Shown here piece by piece: positions 1 to 7,923 of a stretch of 16,137 nucleotides of DNA (its first letter is position 1; each line of letters starts with the position of its first letter). Origin of the DNA: Micavibrio sp. UBA1672 (GTDB lineage: Bacteria; Pseudomonadota; Alphaproteobacteria; Micavibrionales; Micavibrionaceae); assembly GCA_002320665.1 (NCBI GenBank), contig DCKO01000057.1, forward strand, positions 1 to 16,137, read 5' to 3'. Position numbers and translations under genes: made by a program. The notes under the pieces are model-generated. The model was not told the origin of the DNA. It made no database searches and saw only the letters and a program-made list of their open reading frames with translations.

Positions 1-1069
1 TGTCTATCATCAAGCCTCGTCGCTTAGCGAATTTACGCCAGAATTTATTGCGTGCCGTCATGTGAATAGTCCGATTAAACATGATATTCCGACCACTTGT
101 ATTAATTATGGTGGTGCAAAAGGGAAAATTGCTGAAGCCATCTTTAAACTCACAGGAATTAGTCCGACATTGCTTAAGGCGGTGAAGGGCTGTGATGTTA
201 TTCATGCACATTTTGGACCGACAGGCTGGTTGGCTAGTCAATTAACGTCAAGGGCGCGTAAGCCTCTCATCGTGACGCTGCATGGTTTTGATATTTTAAA
301 GCATAATATTAATCGTAAGGATGATGGGCTCTTGCAGGCTATTTACAGCAAAAAGCGTAAAGTTTTAGGCCAGCGTGCAGCTAAGTTTATCTGCGTATCC
401 GAATTTATGCGTCAAAAAGCGATCGAATTCGGCTTCCCTGAAGAAAAATGCGTTGTCCATTATATGGGAATTCCCTTGCATGAACACAAGCACAAGAAAA
501 CGCCGCTAGGGGATAAGGTTAAGTTATTGGCGGTGGGACGACTTGTTCCCTTTAAGGCGCATAGTAAATTGATTGAGGCGGTATCTTTGCTTGAAAAAGA
601 AGGGCTAGATGTTCATCTCTCGATTATCGGTGATGGGCCTTTGCGCGAAGCTTTGGAAAAGCAGGCGAAAGAGAATTTGAAAAGTTATGAATTTATGGGA
701 GCAAGGCCACATGCAGAAGTTTTAAAAGCGATGCGTGAACATGATATTTTTTGCCATACCAGCATGACGCAAGCTAATGGTCAGACCGAGGCTTTCGGGC
801 TTGTTTTGCTGGAGGCACAATGGGCCGGCCTGCCAGTGGTAGCTTTTCAATCCGGCGGAGTGCCGGAGGCCATTAAGGATGGCAAAACAGGATTTCTGGC
901 AGCGGAAGGTGATGTAAATGATTTTGCCGAGAAGCTCTCTTCTCTTGTTAAGTCACCGGAAACATTAGAAAGATTTTCCAAGGCAGCGCCTGATTTTGTG
1001 GCTGAAAATTTTGATAATAAACGCCAAGGTTGTTTGCTAGAAGATATTTATAAATCCGTATTGTCATAA
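1..1069 (+). CDS. GT4 family glycosyltransferase, 5' end cut by window edge
   Basis: This is a GT-B fold, retaining (GT4) glycosyltransferase that would add a sugar to the lipid-linked EPS repeat unit on the cytoplasmic face of the inner membrane. The reading frame is open to the left edge (codons start at base 2), and the translated upstream residues (HQASSLSEF..PEFIACRHV) look like normal GT4 N-terminal sequence. The GTG at 62 is therefore probably not the start and the gene is partial, likely missing only a few tens of residues. Counting from the codon at 62, the acceptor-domain motif HAHFGPTG is near 48-55, the donor domain starts with LLAVGRLVPFK (155-165), IIGDGPL follows (188-194), and the retaining-GT EX7E signature is E243-E251, followed by GLPVVAF and GGVPEAI. 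The next gene follows on the same strand after 88 bp that contain a possible terminator. The family is secure; the donor and acceptor sugars are unknown. Confidence 0.9.
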   Translation, partial: VYHQASSLSEFTPEFIACRHVNSPIKHDIPTTCINYGGAKGKIAEAIFKLTGISPTLLKAVKGCDVIHAHFGPTGWLASQLTSRARKPLIVTLHGFDILKHNINRKDDGLLQAIYSKKRKVLGQRAAKFICVSEFMRQKAIEFGFPEEKCVVHYMGIPLHEHKHKKTPLGDKVKLLAVGRLVPFKAHSKLIEAVSLLEKEGLDVHLSIIGDGPLREALEKQAKENLKSYEFMGARPHAEVLKAMREHDIFCHTSMTQANGQTEAFGLVLLEAQWAGLPVVAFQSGGVPEAIKDGKTGFLAAEGDVNDFAEKLSSLVKSPETLERFSKAAPDFVAENFDNKRQGCLLEDIYKSVLS

Positions 1070-1098
1070 ACTTGCGGCAAGATATTCTGCTTTTTTTT

Positions 1099-1125
1099 GC
1101 ACTGCGATAGTGCTACGGTTTTTTT
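1099..1125 (+). terminator. candidate intrinsic terminator between GT4 and GT2 genes
   Basis: A perfect 5-bp stem (GCACT at 1099-1103 with AGTGC at 1109-1113, loop GCGAT) is followed by TACGG and a run of seven T at 1119-1125. It lies just after the GT4 stop. The stem is short and a five-base spacer separates it from the T run, so it may be weak or only attenuate transcription into the downstream genes. A GTG at 1110 that could open the next frame lies inside this hairpin, which argues against using it as a start. Confidence 0.35.
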
Positions 1126-1157
1126 GGTTTAGAAACATATCTCTTTATAGGTCCACT

Positions 1158-2135
1158 ATGGAAGAACGAAACGTCACTGTTATTTGCGCTACGTATAATC
1201 GGGCTCATAGCTTGCCCCGAATGCTGGATGCTCTTATTCGCCAGAGCTTTGATAAATCAAAATGGAAACTGGTTGTCGTTGATAATAACAGTAGTGATCA
1301 GACCCAAGAGGTTTTGAAATCCTATCAGGATAAATTGCCCCTTACGATTTTATTCGAAGCCAAACAAGGTAAATCAAATGCGGTTAATCAGGCTTTTGAG
1401 CATGTGGAAGGCGATCTGGTTGTTACGATTGATGATGATATCGAGCCATTTGATGACTGGCTGGAGCATATGGTTCGCGTTGCCAATGAGAAGAAAGAGT
1501 TTGATATATTTTGCGGTTATATTGAACCACTTTGGGAAGAAGAACCGGAAGAGTGGATTTTGAAATGGCCGCATCACGGCATTGTCTTTGCGGTCAATCC
1601 TGAGCTTGAGGAAGGCGAAATTCCACCGACTTGGGTAACGGGAGGGAATGCAGCATATCGGCGTAAGGCTATTGAGGGGTTGAGTTATGGTAAGGGCGAG
1701 TTTGGCCCGAATGCAGGAAAGAAACAGTTCCCGATGGGTGATGATGTTGCATTTTCTCTTAAGATCGAGCGTCGTGGTGGCAAGGCATATCATACCAAGG
1801 CGGCGAAGGTTAAACATTGCATTCCGCCGTCCCGCTTGAAAGAGGATTGGATTTTAAGCCGCGCCGAGCGTTATGGGTTGAGTACACCTTTTGTGCGTTC
1901 ACAATGGTTTGATGGCAAGTTGACTGTGTTTGGTATGCCTATATCGACTTTGATTAAATATATTAGTTTGAGCATTATTAGCCCGATTGTCTATGTCATG
2001 CCCAAGAGTAAAAAACGATATGATCTGCTTTGGGGGCAGAATATGAGCAAGGGCATTTTAAGGACCATGTCAAAAATCGGTCGTGGTAAAGGGGTTGTCG
2101 CCAGATTTCAGCCAGCAGATGACTGGATGGATTAG
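1158..2135 (+). CDS. GT2 family glycosyltransferase (paralogue A)
   Basis: This is a GT-A fold, GT2-family glycosyltransferase of 325 residues from the ATG at 1158, probably cytoplasmic or membrane-associated and extending the EPS repeat unit. The start at 1158 puts the N-terminal strand (VTVICATYNRAHSLP) right after four residues, as in the family, and has a weak AGG three bases into ATAGGT upstream. An upstream GTG at 1110 would add 16 atypical residues and sits in a hairpin. Visible motifs are VVVDNNSSDQT (D42, nucleotide binding), IDDDIEP (D92-D94, the DXD-type metal site), GGNAAYRR near 162-169, and MGDDVAF (193-199), the ED-like acceptor/base region. A hydrophobic stretch near 262-281 may touch the membrane. 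It is clearly paralogous to the GT2 gene at 5747. The flippase gene starts 25 bp downstream. The sugar specificity cannot be read. Confidence 0.9.
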   Translation: MEERNVTVICATYNRAHSLPRMLDALIRQSFDKSKWKLVVVDNNSSDQTQEVLKSYQDKLPLTILFEAKQGKSNAVNQAFEHVEGDLVVTIDDDIEPFDDWLEHMVRVANEKKEFDIFCGYIEPLWEEEPEEWILKWPHHGIVFAVNPELEEGEIPPTWVTGGNAAYRRKAIEGLSYGKGEFGPNAGKKQFPMGDDVAFSLKIERRGGKAYHTKAAKVKHCIPPSRLKEDWILSRAERYGLSTPFVRSQWFDGKLTVFGMPISTLIKYISLSIISPIVYVMPKSKKRYDLLWGQNMSKGILRTMSKIGRGKGVVARFQPADDWMD

Positions 2136-2160
2136 GGTGTAATCTATTATATAAGAGCTT

Positions 2161-3690
2161 ATGAAGAAAAAGATATTCCGTAAAATCAGTCAGGCCGATA
2201 TTGATCATGAAAAGGATCAGACCGAGTTAGGCCGTAAAACTGCCAGTGCATTTGCTTTTGTGGCTATTGCGCAAGTGGTGGCCAATATTGTTGTGATTGT
2301 AGGAACGATTATTCTGGCGCGTCTTTTGGGACCGGAGAATTTTGGTCTTATGGCTATGATTGCAACAGTGGCCACGTTTCTAATGATCTTTGAGAATTTT
2401 GGTCTGTATTACGTCACGGTGCAACGTAAAAACCTTAGTATTGAAGAGTTGAACTGTTTATTTTGGGTTAATCTGGCGATTGCAGCGATTATTGGCTTGC
2501 TTTTCTTTTTATTAGCGCCGTTTATTGCGATGTATTACAAGGAGCCAATCCTGAAAGACCTTTGTCAGGCCTTATCTATGGCGTTTTTCTTCAGGGGCGC
2601 GGCAAATCAGCATACGGCGTTTTTGAACCGGAAAATGAACCATAAGAAAACCTCTATTGCTACAATGTTCGGGGCAATCTGTGGCACTGTTTTCGCACTT
2701 ATTCTAGCCTTTATGGGGGCTGGTGTCTGGTCTTTGGTCTGGCGGCAGGTGATAGATGCGTTCTCTCGTTCGGTAATGGTCTGGATATTATCAGGTTGGA
2801 TTCCGAGCTGGCATAAATGGTCAAGTGAATATATTCCAGCTCTCAAAGTAGGTGGTAACCTTACCTTTTCGCGGGTAATGTATTACATATCCCAGAATTT
2901 TGCCGATATTTTAATCGGACGGCATTTAGGCGCGATTTCTCTGGGGTTTTATAAGCTTGGGTTTCAGGTGATTTTCTTGCCCGTACAGCGCGTGACCGAG
3001 CCAATTTCCCATGTGATGATCCCTATGCTGAGCCAAATGCTGGATCAGCCGGAACTCTATCGTAAGAGTTACTTAAGAGGGGTGCATATAATGTACTTGC
3101 TTTATGCTGCGTTAGGTATTTTCGTGGTTGTGCATGCCCCTTTGATTATTGATGTCGTTTTTGGCCATGAGTGGATCGGTGCTTTAGTCCCTATGCGCTA
3201 TATGGCTGCGACAATGTTAGTTGTTGGAATTAATTCTACATCTAGCTGGATATTTGTAACACAGGATAGGTCTAGTGAGATGCTGAAATGGTCAGGCTTT
3301 CAGACGATGGCTGTGGTTTTAAGTATTTTGATCGGTATTCAATATGGCATTAACGGGACGGCATTTGCATTTATGATTTGTGCCTTTGCTGTCTCACCGA
3401 TTTTATACATTGTTATTGGTCGTAAAGGGCCTGTGAAAACATCTGATTTTATATGGATGATAGTGTCACATTTGCCATTGATATTGTCATTTGTGACTGT
3501 CCAATATGTCACAATGCTGTTTTATCAAGGCTATGATCCATTGCTGCAAATCCTCTTTGCAGCAATGGCTGGCATGAGTTATGCAGCACTTGCATTTGTA
3601 TTTCCGCCATCAAGAACATTGATATTGTATTTATTGTATGAGATTAAACACAAGATCTTAAAAAAGGACAAAAAAGAAATTATGCCATGA
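2161..3690 (+). CDS. Wzx-type polysaccharide flippase (MOP/PST superfamily)
   Basis: This is a 509-residue polytopic inner-membrane protein of the oligosaccharide flippase group, which moves undecaprenyl-linked repeat units from the cytoplasmic to the periplasmic face. After a charged cytoplasmic N-terminus of about 28 residues comes the characteristic first helix and loop (TIILARLLGPENFGLMAM), then ENFGL and YKEP segments and a long series of hydrophobic helices to the end. This layout resembles the WzxC/Polysacc_synt_3 type. Length and hydrophobic pattern match the family. The ATG at 2161 follows AAGAG with only three bases of spacing, so the ribosome site is poor. Its stop overlaps the start of the acyltransferase gene (ATGA, 3687-3690), implying translational coupling. 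I am confident of the flippase call; the exact repeat-unit substrate is unknown. Confidence 0.9.
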   Translation: MKKKIFRKISQADIDHEKDQTELGRKTASAFAFVAIAQVVANIVVIVGTIILARLLGPENFGLMAMIATVATFLMIFENFGLYYVTVQRKNLSIEELNCLFWVNLAIAAIIGLLFFLLAPFIAMYYKEPILKDLCQALSMAFFFRGAANQHTAFLNRKMNHKKTSIATMFGAICGTVFALILAFMGAGVWSLVWRQVIDAFSRSVMVWILSGWIPSWHKWSSEYIPALKVGGNLTFSRVMYYISQNFADILIGRHLGAISLGFYKLGFQVIFLPVQRVTEPISHVMIPMLSQMLDQPELYRKSYLRGVHIMYLLYAALGIFVVVHAPLIIDVVFGHEWIGALVPMRYMAATMLVVGINSTSSWIFVTQDRSSEMLKWSGFQTMAVVLSILIGIQYGINGTAFAFMICAFAVSPILYIVIGRKGPVKTSDFIWMIVSHLPLILSFVTVQYVTMLFYQGYDPLLQILFAAMAGMSYAALAFVFPPSRTLILYLLYEIKHKILKKDKKEIMP

Positions 3691-5735
3691 GCATAAAATA
3701 CCGCCCGGAGATAGATGGTTTAAGAGCAATCGCCGTAATATCGGTGCTGATTTACCACGCCAAATTTTATGTCGCTGGATATCATCTGTTTTCCGGCGGC
3801 TTTATTGGCGTTGATATTTTCTTTGTTATTTCAGGGTATCTGATTACGTTCATTTTGCTCCGTGAGATGAAAGAGCAGAAATTCAGTATTGTGAATTTCT
3901 ATGAGCGCCGCGCAAGGCGTATTTTACCGACACTTTTTACAGTTGCTATTGTTACAACCAGTATTGCTTATTTCCTTTTGATGCCAGCGGCATTTAAGGA
4001 ATATGCAGGCTCTTTGGCGGCAATGTCAGTTTTCGTTTCTAATATGTTTTTTTGGCAGCAAGATAGCTATACGGCGGAAGCTAGTGATTTTAAGCCGTTC
4101 TTGCATACGTGGAGCTTGGGCGTGGAAGAGCAGTTTTATGTGTTCTTTCCGTTGATCTTGCTGTTTGTCTGGGGCTTTTGCCGCCATCATGTTTTGACTG
4201 TGATGATATTAGGGGCAGTTTTATCTTTGGCCTTGGCGGAGTGGGCTAGTCGTTATTATCAGGATGCCAGCTTTTATCTCTTGCCGACAAGAGGGTGGGA
4301 GTTGCTGGCTGGTTCTATATTGGCGTGGCTGGACTTTAATGGAAAGCGTGCTGATAAGCAGGGGGTAAAGCTCGTATTGCCATTTGTCGGATGTGCTATG
4401 TTGGGGCTTGCGTGTTTGTTAATGCATGATCGTATGACGCATCCGGGGCTGATTACGCTTTTGCCGATTATAGGCACGGTTTTGGTGATCCGTTATGCGG
4501 GTGGGTCTGATCCTGTATCATGGCTTTTGAAATTTCCGCCAGTTGTTTGGATTGGTTTGATTTCCTATTCACTGTATTTGTGGCATCAACCAATATTTGC
4601 CTTTGCCCGTATTGTGGCAATTGATCATCCTTCTGGGCTGGAGAAGCTGGGCTGGATTGGTTTATCCATTGTGTTGGCGGCTTTGACGTATTTCTTTGTT
4701 GAGCAGCCAACGCGTAATCGGCAAAAGGTTAGCAAATCTGTGATCTGGATGATTGCAGCAATAGGCACATTTGGTTTTCTGGCCTTTGGCCTATATGGTT
4801 ATAGTAAGGATGGCTTGCCCGAGCGTTTCCCCGGTGTTTTTGCCAAGGCAGCGGGGGCGGAGATTAGTCATGGCGCTTTGGTAGAGGATGGTGATTTGAA
4901 TTGTGCGAATTATTATGCGGATCAAAAGCCTTGCCATTTGGGACAGAAAAAAGCTGATCATATTTTTGTAACAATAGGAGATTCCCATTTGCGGCCGTTG
5001 ACCAAGCCGTTCATGGATGCGTTAGATGGTGAAAGTGTTGGTATCGTGCCATTAATCGGCAGTGGCTGTATGTTTGCGCTGGATATTGATATGCCTAAGC
5101 GTGGTCTTGTGGAATGTAACAAAGTCTATAATCAGGCACGTTTAAGCATTATAAATAGCTATTATAATCCTATCATTATATTTGGATCACGTTTGCCATT
5201 TCATTTGAATTATGCGCCGTTTGATAATCAGGAAGGTGGTGGTTTTACTAAAAATGCACCAACAAAAATGAGCCATGAAGAGTATCAGATTTATGCGAAG
5301 GCCTTATCCAAGAAGGTAAAGGAAACGATTAAAAAGCTTTTGGCGGATGGGCAAAAAGTTGTGCTGATTTATCCTGTGCCGGAAGTTGGCTGGGATGTGC
5401 CAAAACGCTTTGTGAAATTGGCACCAAGGGATGAAGATGCGCTTGAGAATTGGCTTAAGACTTATCCAATCTCAACCTCTTATGAGGTGTTCCAAGAGCG
5501 TAATGAAAGTTCTTATGCAGTATATGATGCCATTGCAGATCATCAGAATTTGATCCGTGTTTATCCAGAAAAGCTGTTTTGTAATACAAAGGTTCAGGGG
5601 CGATGTATTTCGATTGATAAAGATGTATTTTATTATCGGGATGATAATCATTTATCCTATGATGGAGGCAGGATGCTGGTTGATCAGATATTGTCTCAAA
5701 TCAAACAGAGATGGGATTTGCCAGGGAAACGCTAG
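3687..5735 (+). CDS. OafA/YrhL-type membrane O-acyltransferase with C-terminal SGNH domain
   Basis: A two-part enzyme of 682 residues that probably O-acetylates the polysaccharide or its repeat unit. The N-terminal acyltransferase-3 domain (about 1-370, around ten membrane helices) shows RPEIDGLRA (6-14), H24 in the first helix, FIGVDIFFVISGYL, FYERRARRILP (71-81) and HTWSLGVEEQFY (140-151), all hallmark AT3 segments. The C-terminal part is a periplasmic SGNH hydrolase-like domain: GDSH (431-434, nucleophile S433) and DDNHLS (652-657, giving the D652xxH655 pair). In the family, AT3 carries the acyl group across the membrane and SGNH transfers it to sugar. It overlaps the flippase stop by 4 bp and precedes a GT2 gene by 11 bp, so it belongs to the repeat-unit operon. 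The acyl group is assumed to be acetyl; the acceptor is unknown. Confidence 0.93.
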   Translation: MSIKYRPEIDGLRAIAVISVLIYHAKFYVAGYHLFSGGFIGVDIFFVISGYLITFILLREMKEQKFSIVNFYERRARRILPTLFTVAIVTTSIAYFLLMPAAFKEYAGSLAAMSVFVSNMFFWQQDSYTAEASDFKPFLHTWSLGVEEQFYVFFPLILLFVWGFCRHHVLTVMILGAVLSLALAEWASRYYQDASFYLLPTRGWELLAGSILAWLDFNGKRADKQGVKLVLPFVGCAMLGLACLLMHDRMTHPGLITLLPIIGTVLVIRYAGGSDPVSWLLKFPPVVWIGLISYSLYLWHQPIFAFARIVAIDHPSGLEKLGWIGLSIVLAALTYFFVEQPTRNRQKVSKSVIWMIAAIGTFGFLAFGLYGYSKDGLPERFPGVFAKAAGAEISHGALVEDGDLNCANYYADQKPCHLGQKKADHIFVTIGDSHLRPLTKPFMDALDGESVGIVPLIGSGCMFALDIDMPKRGLVECNKVYNQARLSIINSYYNPIIIFGSRLPFHLNYAPFDNQEGGGFTKNAPTKMSHEEYQIYAKALSKKVKETIKKLLADGQKVVLIYPVPEVGWDVPKRFVKLAPRDEDALENWLKTYPISTSYEVFQERNESSYAVYDAIADHQNLIRVYPEKLFCNTKVQGRCISIDKDVFYYRDDNHLSYDGGRMLVDQILSQIKQRWDLPGKR

Positions 5736-5739
5736 AAGG
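5734..5739 (+). promoter_or_regulatory. Shine-Dalgarno site that sets the start of the second GT2 gene
   Basis: AGAAGG lies exactly seven bases before the ATG at 5747 and begins within the stop codon (5733-5735) of the acyltransferase gene. It is only one base from the alternative ATG at 5741 and downstream of the alternative ATG at 5711, so it favours 5747. Confidence 0.65.
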
Positions 5740-5746
5740 TATGGCT

Positions 5747-6682
5747 ATGAAAGCAGAGATTATTATTGCAACGTATAATTCTGAAAAGCGTATTGGCAGG
5801 ACGCTGGATTCACTATGCGAGATGGCCAAGCAGACGGCTTTGAAAGAGGGTGAATGGCGTATTGTGGTGGTGAATAATAACAGCACGGATAAGACGAAAG
5901 AGATTGTCCAGTCCTATGAGGATCGCTTGCCGCTGAAGGTTTTGGATTGCACAACGCCTGGTAAATCCAAGGCGCAGAATATGGCTGTGCGCAATATCAA
6001 AGCAGATTTGATTATCTTTTCGGATGATGATGTTGAGGTTGCGCCGGACTGGATGGATAAAATGGTTGAATGTGCCGCTCAAAATCCTGATTACAGTGTG
6101 TTTTCCGGTTTTATTAAAGGGTATTGGGAAAAAGAGCTTGATCCAGATTTAAGTGCATGGGGCGTGCCTGTGGGTTCTACTTATGCTTTGCATGATGAGG
6201 ATATGGTTTCTGGAGCTTGTGATCCGGGGAAGGTTTGGGGGCCGAATATGGCGATGCGTAAAGCTATCTTTGATGAGGGTTTGAATTTTGACGAGCGTAT
6301 CGGTCCTACGCCTGCCAAGTTTTATGCAATGGGGGAGGAAACGGATCTTGCCAAGCGCGCCTATGCTAAGGGATTTAAGAGTTATTTCAATGCCGATGCG
6401 GTTGTAAAGCATTTGGTGAAAAAGGAAACGGCTACGGAGGATTGGATTATCCGCCGTGCCGAGCGTTTGGGCTATGGAATATTTGCAACGGGAAAGCAGA
6501 ACTACCCCAGACATATGCCGGATTTCGTGCCTGTACTTCTTGAAATTCTGGTTTTATTCGTGATTTGGGCGTGTGTTTATCCGCTCACATTTCTGATGAA
6601 ACGCTCTAAGTTCCGGTTTTGGTCGCGATGGAAATTCTACTATTTTAGGGGGCTTTTGCGTGGTTATAAGGATTTCTTGTGA
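5747..6682 (+). CDS. GT2 family glycosyltransferase (paralogue B)
   Basis: This is a 311-residue GT2-family glycosyltransferase, a second elongating enzyme of the repeat unit. From the ATG at 5747 the first strand is MKAEIIIATYNSEK; a start at 5711 would overlap the previous gene and add 12 residues without family character. Motifs are VVVNNNSTDKT (N43 where the paralogue has D42), SDDDVEV (D93-D95, metal/donor site), WGPNMAMRKA (164-173) and MGEETDL (195-201). Near the C-terminus comes a strong hydrophobic helix at about 261-284, then a basic tail (KRSKFRFWSRWK), suggesting a membrane anchor. Similarity to the gene at 1158 runs end to end, including EDWI.(S/R)RAER at 231-240, so they arose by duplication and then diverged. 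It is the last gene of the + strand arm, and its last 19 bp overlap the convergent polymerase/ligase gene. Confidence 0.9.
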   Translation: MKAEIIIATYNSEKRIGRTLDSLCEMAKQTALKEGEWRIVVVNNNSTDKTKEIVQSYEDRLPLKVLDCTTPGKSKAQNMAVRNIKADLIIFSDDDVEVAPDWMDKMVECAAQNPDYSVFSGFIKGYWEKELDPDLSAWGVPVGSTYALHDEDMVSGACDPGKVWGPNMAMRKAIFDEGLNFDERIGPTPAKFYAMGEETDLAKRAYAKGFKSYFNADAVVKHLVKKETATEDWIIRRAERLGYGIFATGKQNYPRHMPDFVPVLLEILVLFVIWACVYPLTFLMKRSKFRFWSRWKFYYFRGLLRGYKDFL

Positions 6683-7923
6683 TATTTATGTTCATGAAGC
6701 ATCAAAATAGAGAGCAGCATGAACAGCCAGAAGATCGAGCGACCTAAAAGCACGTAGCTGGATGTGGAGGCGATAATCAGCATCATGATCATTTGGCTAA
6801 AGATGAGGGCGTAGCGGTTTATCTCTTTTCTGTTTTCGGGCTCATAACACAGGGCGTTCAAAGAGGCTTTCAGGATAAAGATCATGAAAATCAATGTTCC
6901 TGGATAGCCAATCCCTATGATCAGATCAAGATAGGAATTATGAGAGCTTTGGACTTCAAAGTTAACGGCGCCATGGATGCGTTCCATGAATTCCGAGCGT
7001 TGCGCCATGCCTAACCCCCAGCCGAATACGGGCCGTTCGTAACTCATTTCAATTAAGGGAATCCAGATATTTGTTCGCCCGCTCAGGGACATATCCTTGC
7101 CTGTGGTTTGGAGTATGATTTCAGCGAGCATGTCGCTGCCTAAAACAAAGATGGATGTTATAATTGTTATGGCGGCAAGGATGATGGCAATTCTTTCCCA
7201 AAGATTAGGCATGCGGTACAGGACTTGTAAAACGGCATAGACAGCGCCCATGAGGACAAAGCCGATGACGGCTGTTGAAGATTTGCACATGATAACAAAT
7301 ATAATAGAAATCAGCATGGCGAGCAGGAAAAGCATTCTGAGTAAGAGTTGTTCCGAGTAAAATCTATCCAAAAAGAAGTAAAACACGATGGCAAAGAAAG
7401 GGCCAAAGATATTTTTATGAGCAAATAAGCCTCTCCATGCGCCTGCGTGTTTTCCTGACATTATTCCATATTGCGGCATAATTAGAATATAAATCAGGCA
7501 TATAAAACATAGGGCTAGGGAGAAATAGCTGATATGTGTCAGGAGTTCGTCGTAGCTGAATTTATGGGCGTACAGGATGACTGGCAGGGAAATGGCCGTT
7601 ACTACGATCATGAATTTGAAGGATTGAACGCGATCAATCGAAAAGACAATTGATATCAGACATATTATTATAAAAAGCGTAACTGAAGGCGATAAGAGCT
7701 TTTCAATGACGGGTTTGTAATTATTCTCCAGAAACAAATATCCTAGAACGCCTAAGAGGATCAGATAATTCATATATTTTGTTATGGAGTAATCAATATT
7801 TCCAAGTTCAAGCTCATCAGAGGGTAAGAAAAGGCCGATATTGGTTGCCCTGATCAAAGAGAGGTAGAGGCAAAAAATAAGAATGAGTTTAGGTGCATCG
7901 AGGGCCGTTTTCATTTGTTTCAC
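6664..7923 (-). CDS. O-antigen polymerase/ligase-type membrane protein (Wzy/ExoQ-like)
   Basis: This is a 419-residue polytopic inner-membrane protein of the O-antigen ligase/polymerase family, likely the Wzy polymerase that joins repeat units in the periplasm, since the locus has a flippase, co-polymerase and OPX but no lipid A-core genes. About ten hydrophobic helices are visible. Family motifs are WRGLFAHKN (163-171, R164 and H169), LSGRTNIW (280-287) and ERPVFGWGLG (296-305), followed by SSHNSYLDL (326-334, H328), the large periplasmic-loop segment. The likely start is GTG at 7923-7921, overlapping the co-polymerase stop as GTGA. An ATG three codons later (7914) is an alternative; neither has a clear ribosome site, which fits translational coupling. 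The gene ends inside the 3' end of the convergent GT2 gene. A WaaL-type ligase role is the main alternative. Confidence 0.85.
   Translation of the reverse strand: MKQMKTALDAPKLILIFCLYLSLIRATNIGLFLPSDELELGNIDYSITKYMNYLILLGVLGYLFLENNYKPVIEKLLSPSVTLFIIICLISIVFSIDRVQSFKFMIVVTAISLPVILYAHKFSYDELLTHISYFSLALCFICLIYILIMPQYGIMSGKHAGAWRGLFAHKNIFGPFFAIVFYFFLDRFYSEQLLLRMLFLLAMLISIIFVIMCKSSTAVIGFVLMGAVYAVLQVLYRMPNLWERIAIILAAITIITSIFVLGSDMLAEIILQTTGKDMSLSGRTNIWIPLIEMSYERPVFGWGLGMAQRSEFMERIHGAVNFEVQSSHNSYLDLIIGIGYPGTLIFMIFILKASLNALCYEPENRKEINRYALIFSQMIMMLIIASTSSYVLLGRSIFWLFMLLSILMLHEHKYHKKSL

Noticed and set aside
1110..1157. Extended N-terminus of the first GT2 gene from a GTG
   Set aside because: The GTG lies inside the terminator-like hairpin and the added residues do not fit the family, whereas the ATG at 1158 places the first strand correctly.
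1374..1817. 147-codon open frame on the - strand inside the first GT2 gene
   Set aside because: No recognisable motif, and fully covered by a strongly supported gene on the other strand, so an antisense shadow.
5711..5746. Earlier ATG starts (5711, 5741) for the second GT2 gene
   Set aside because: The first overlaps the acyltransferase end without a ribosome site, and the second is one base from AGAAGG. The site fits 5747.
6149..6514. 121-codon open frame on the - strand inside the second GT2 gene
   Set aside because: Composition is that of an antisense shadow, with no domain or ribosome site.
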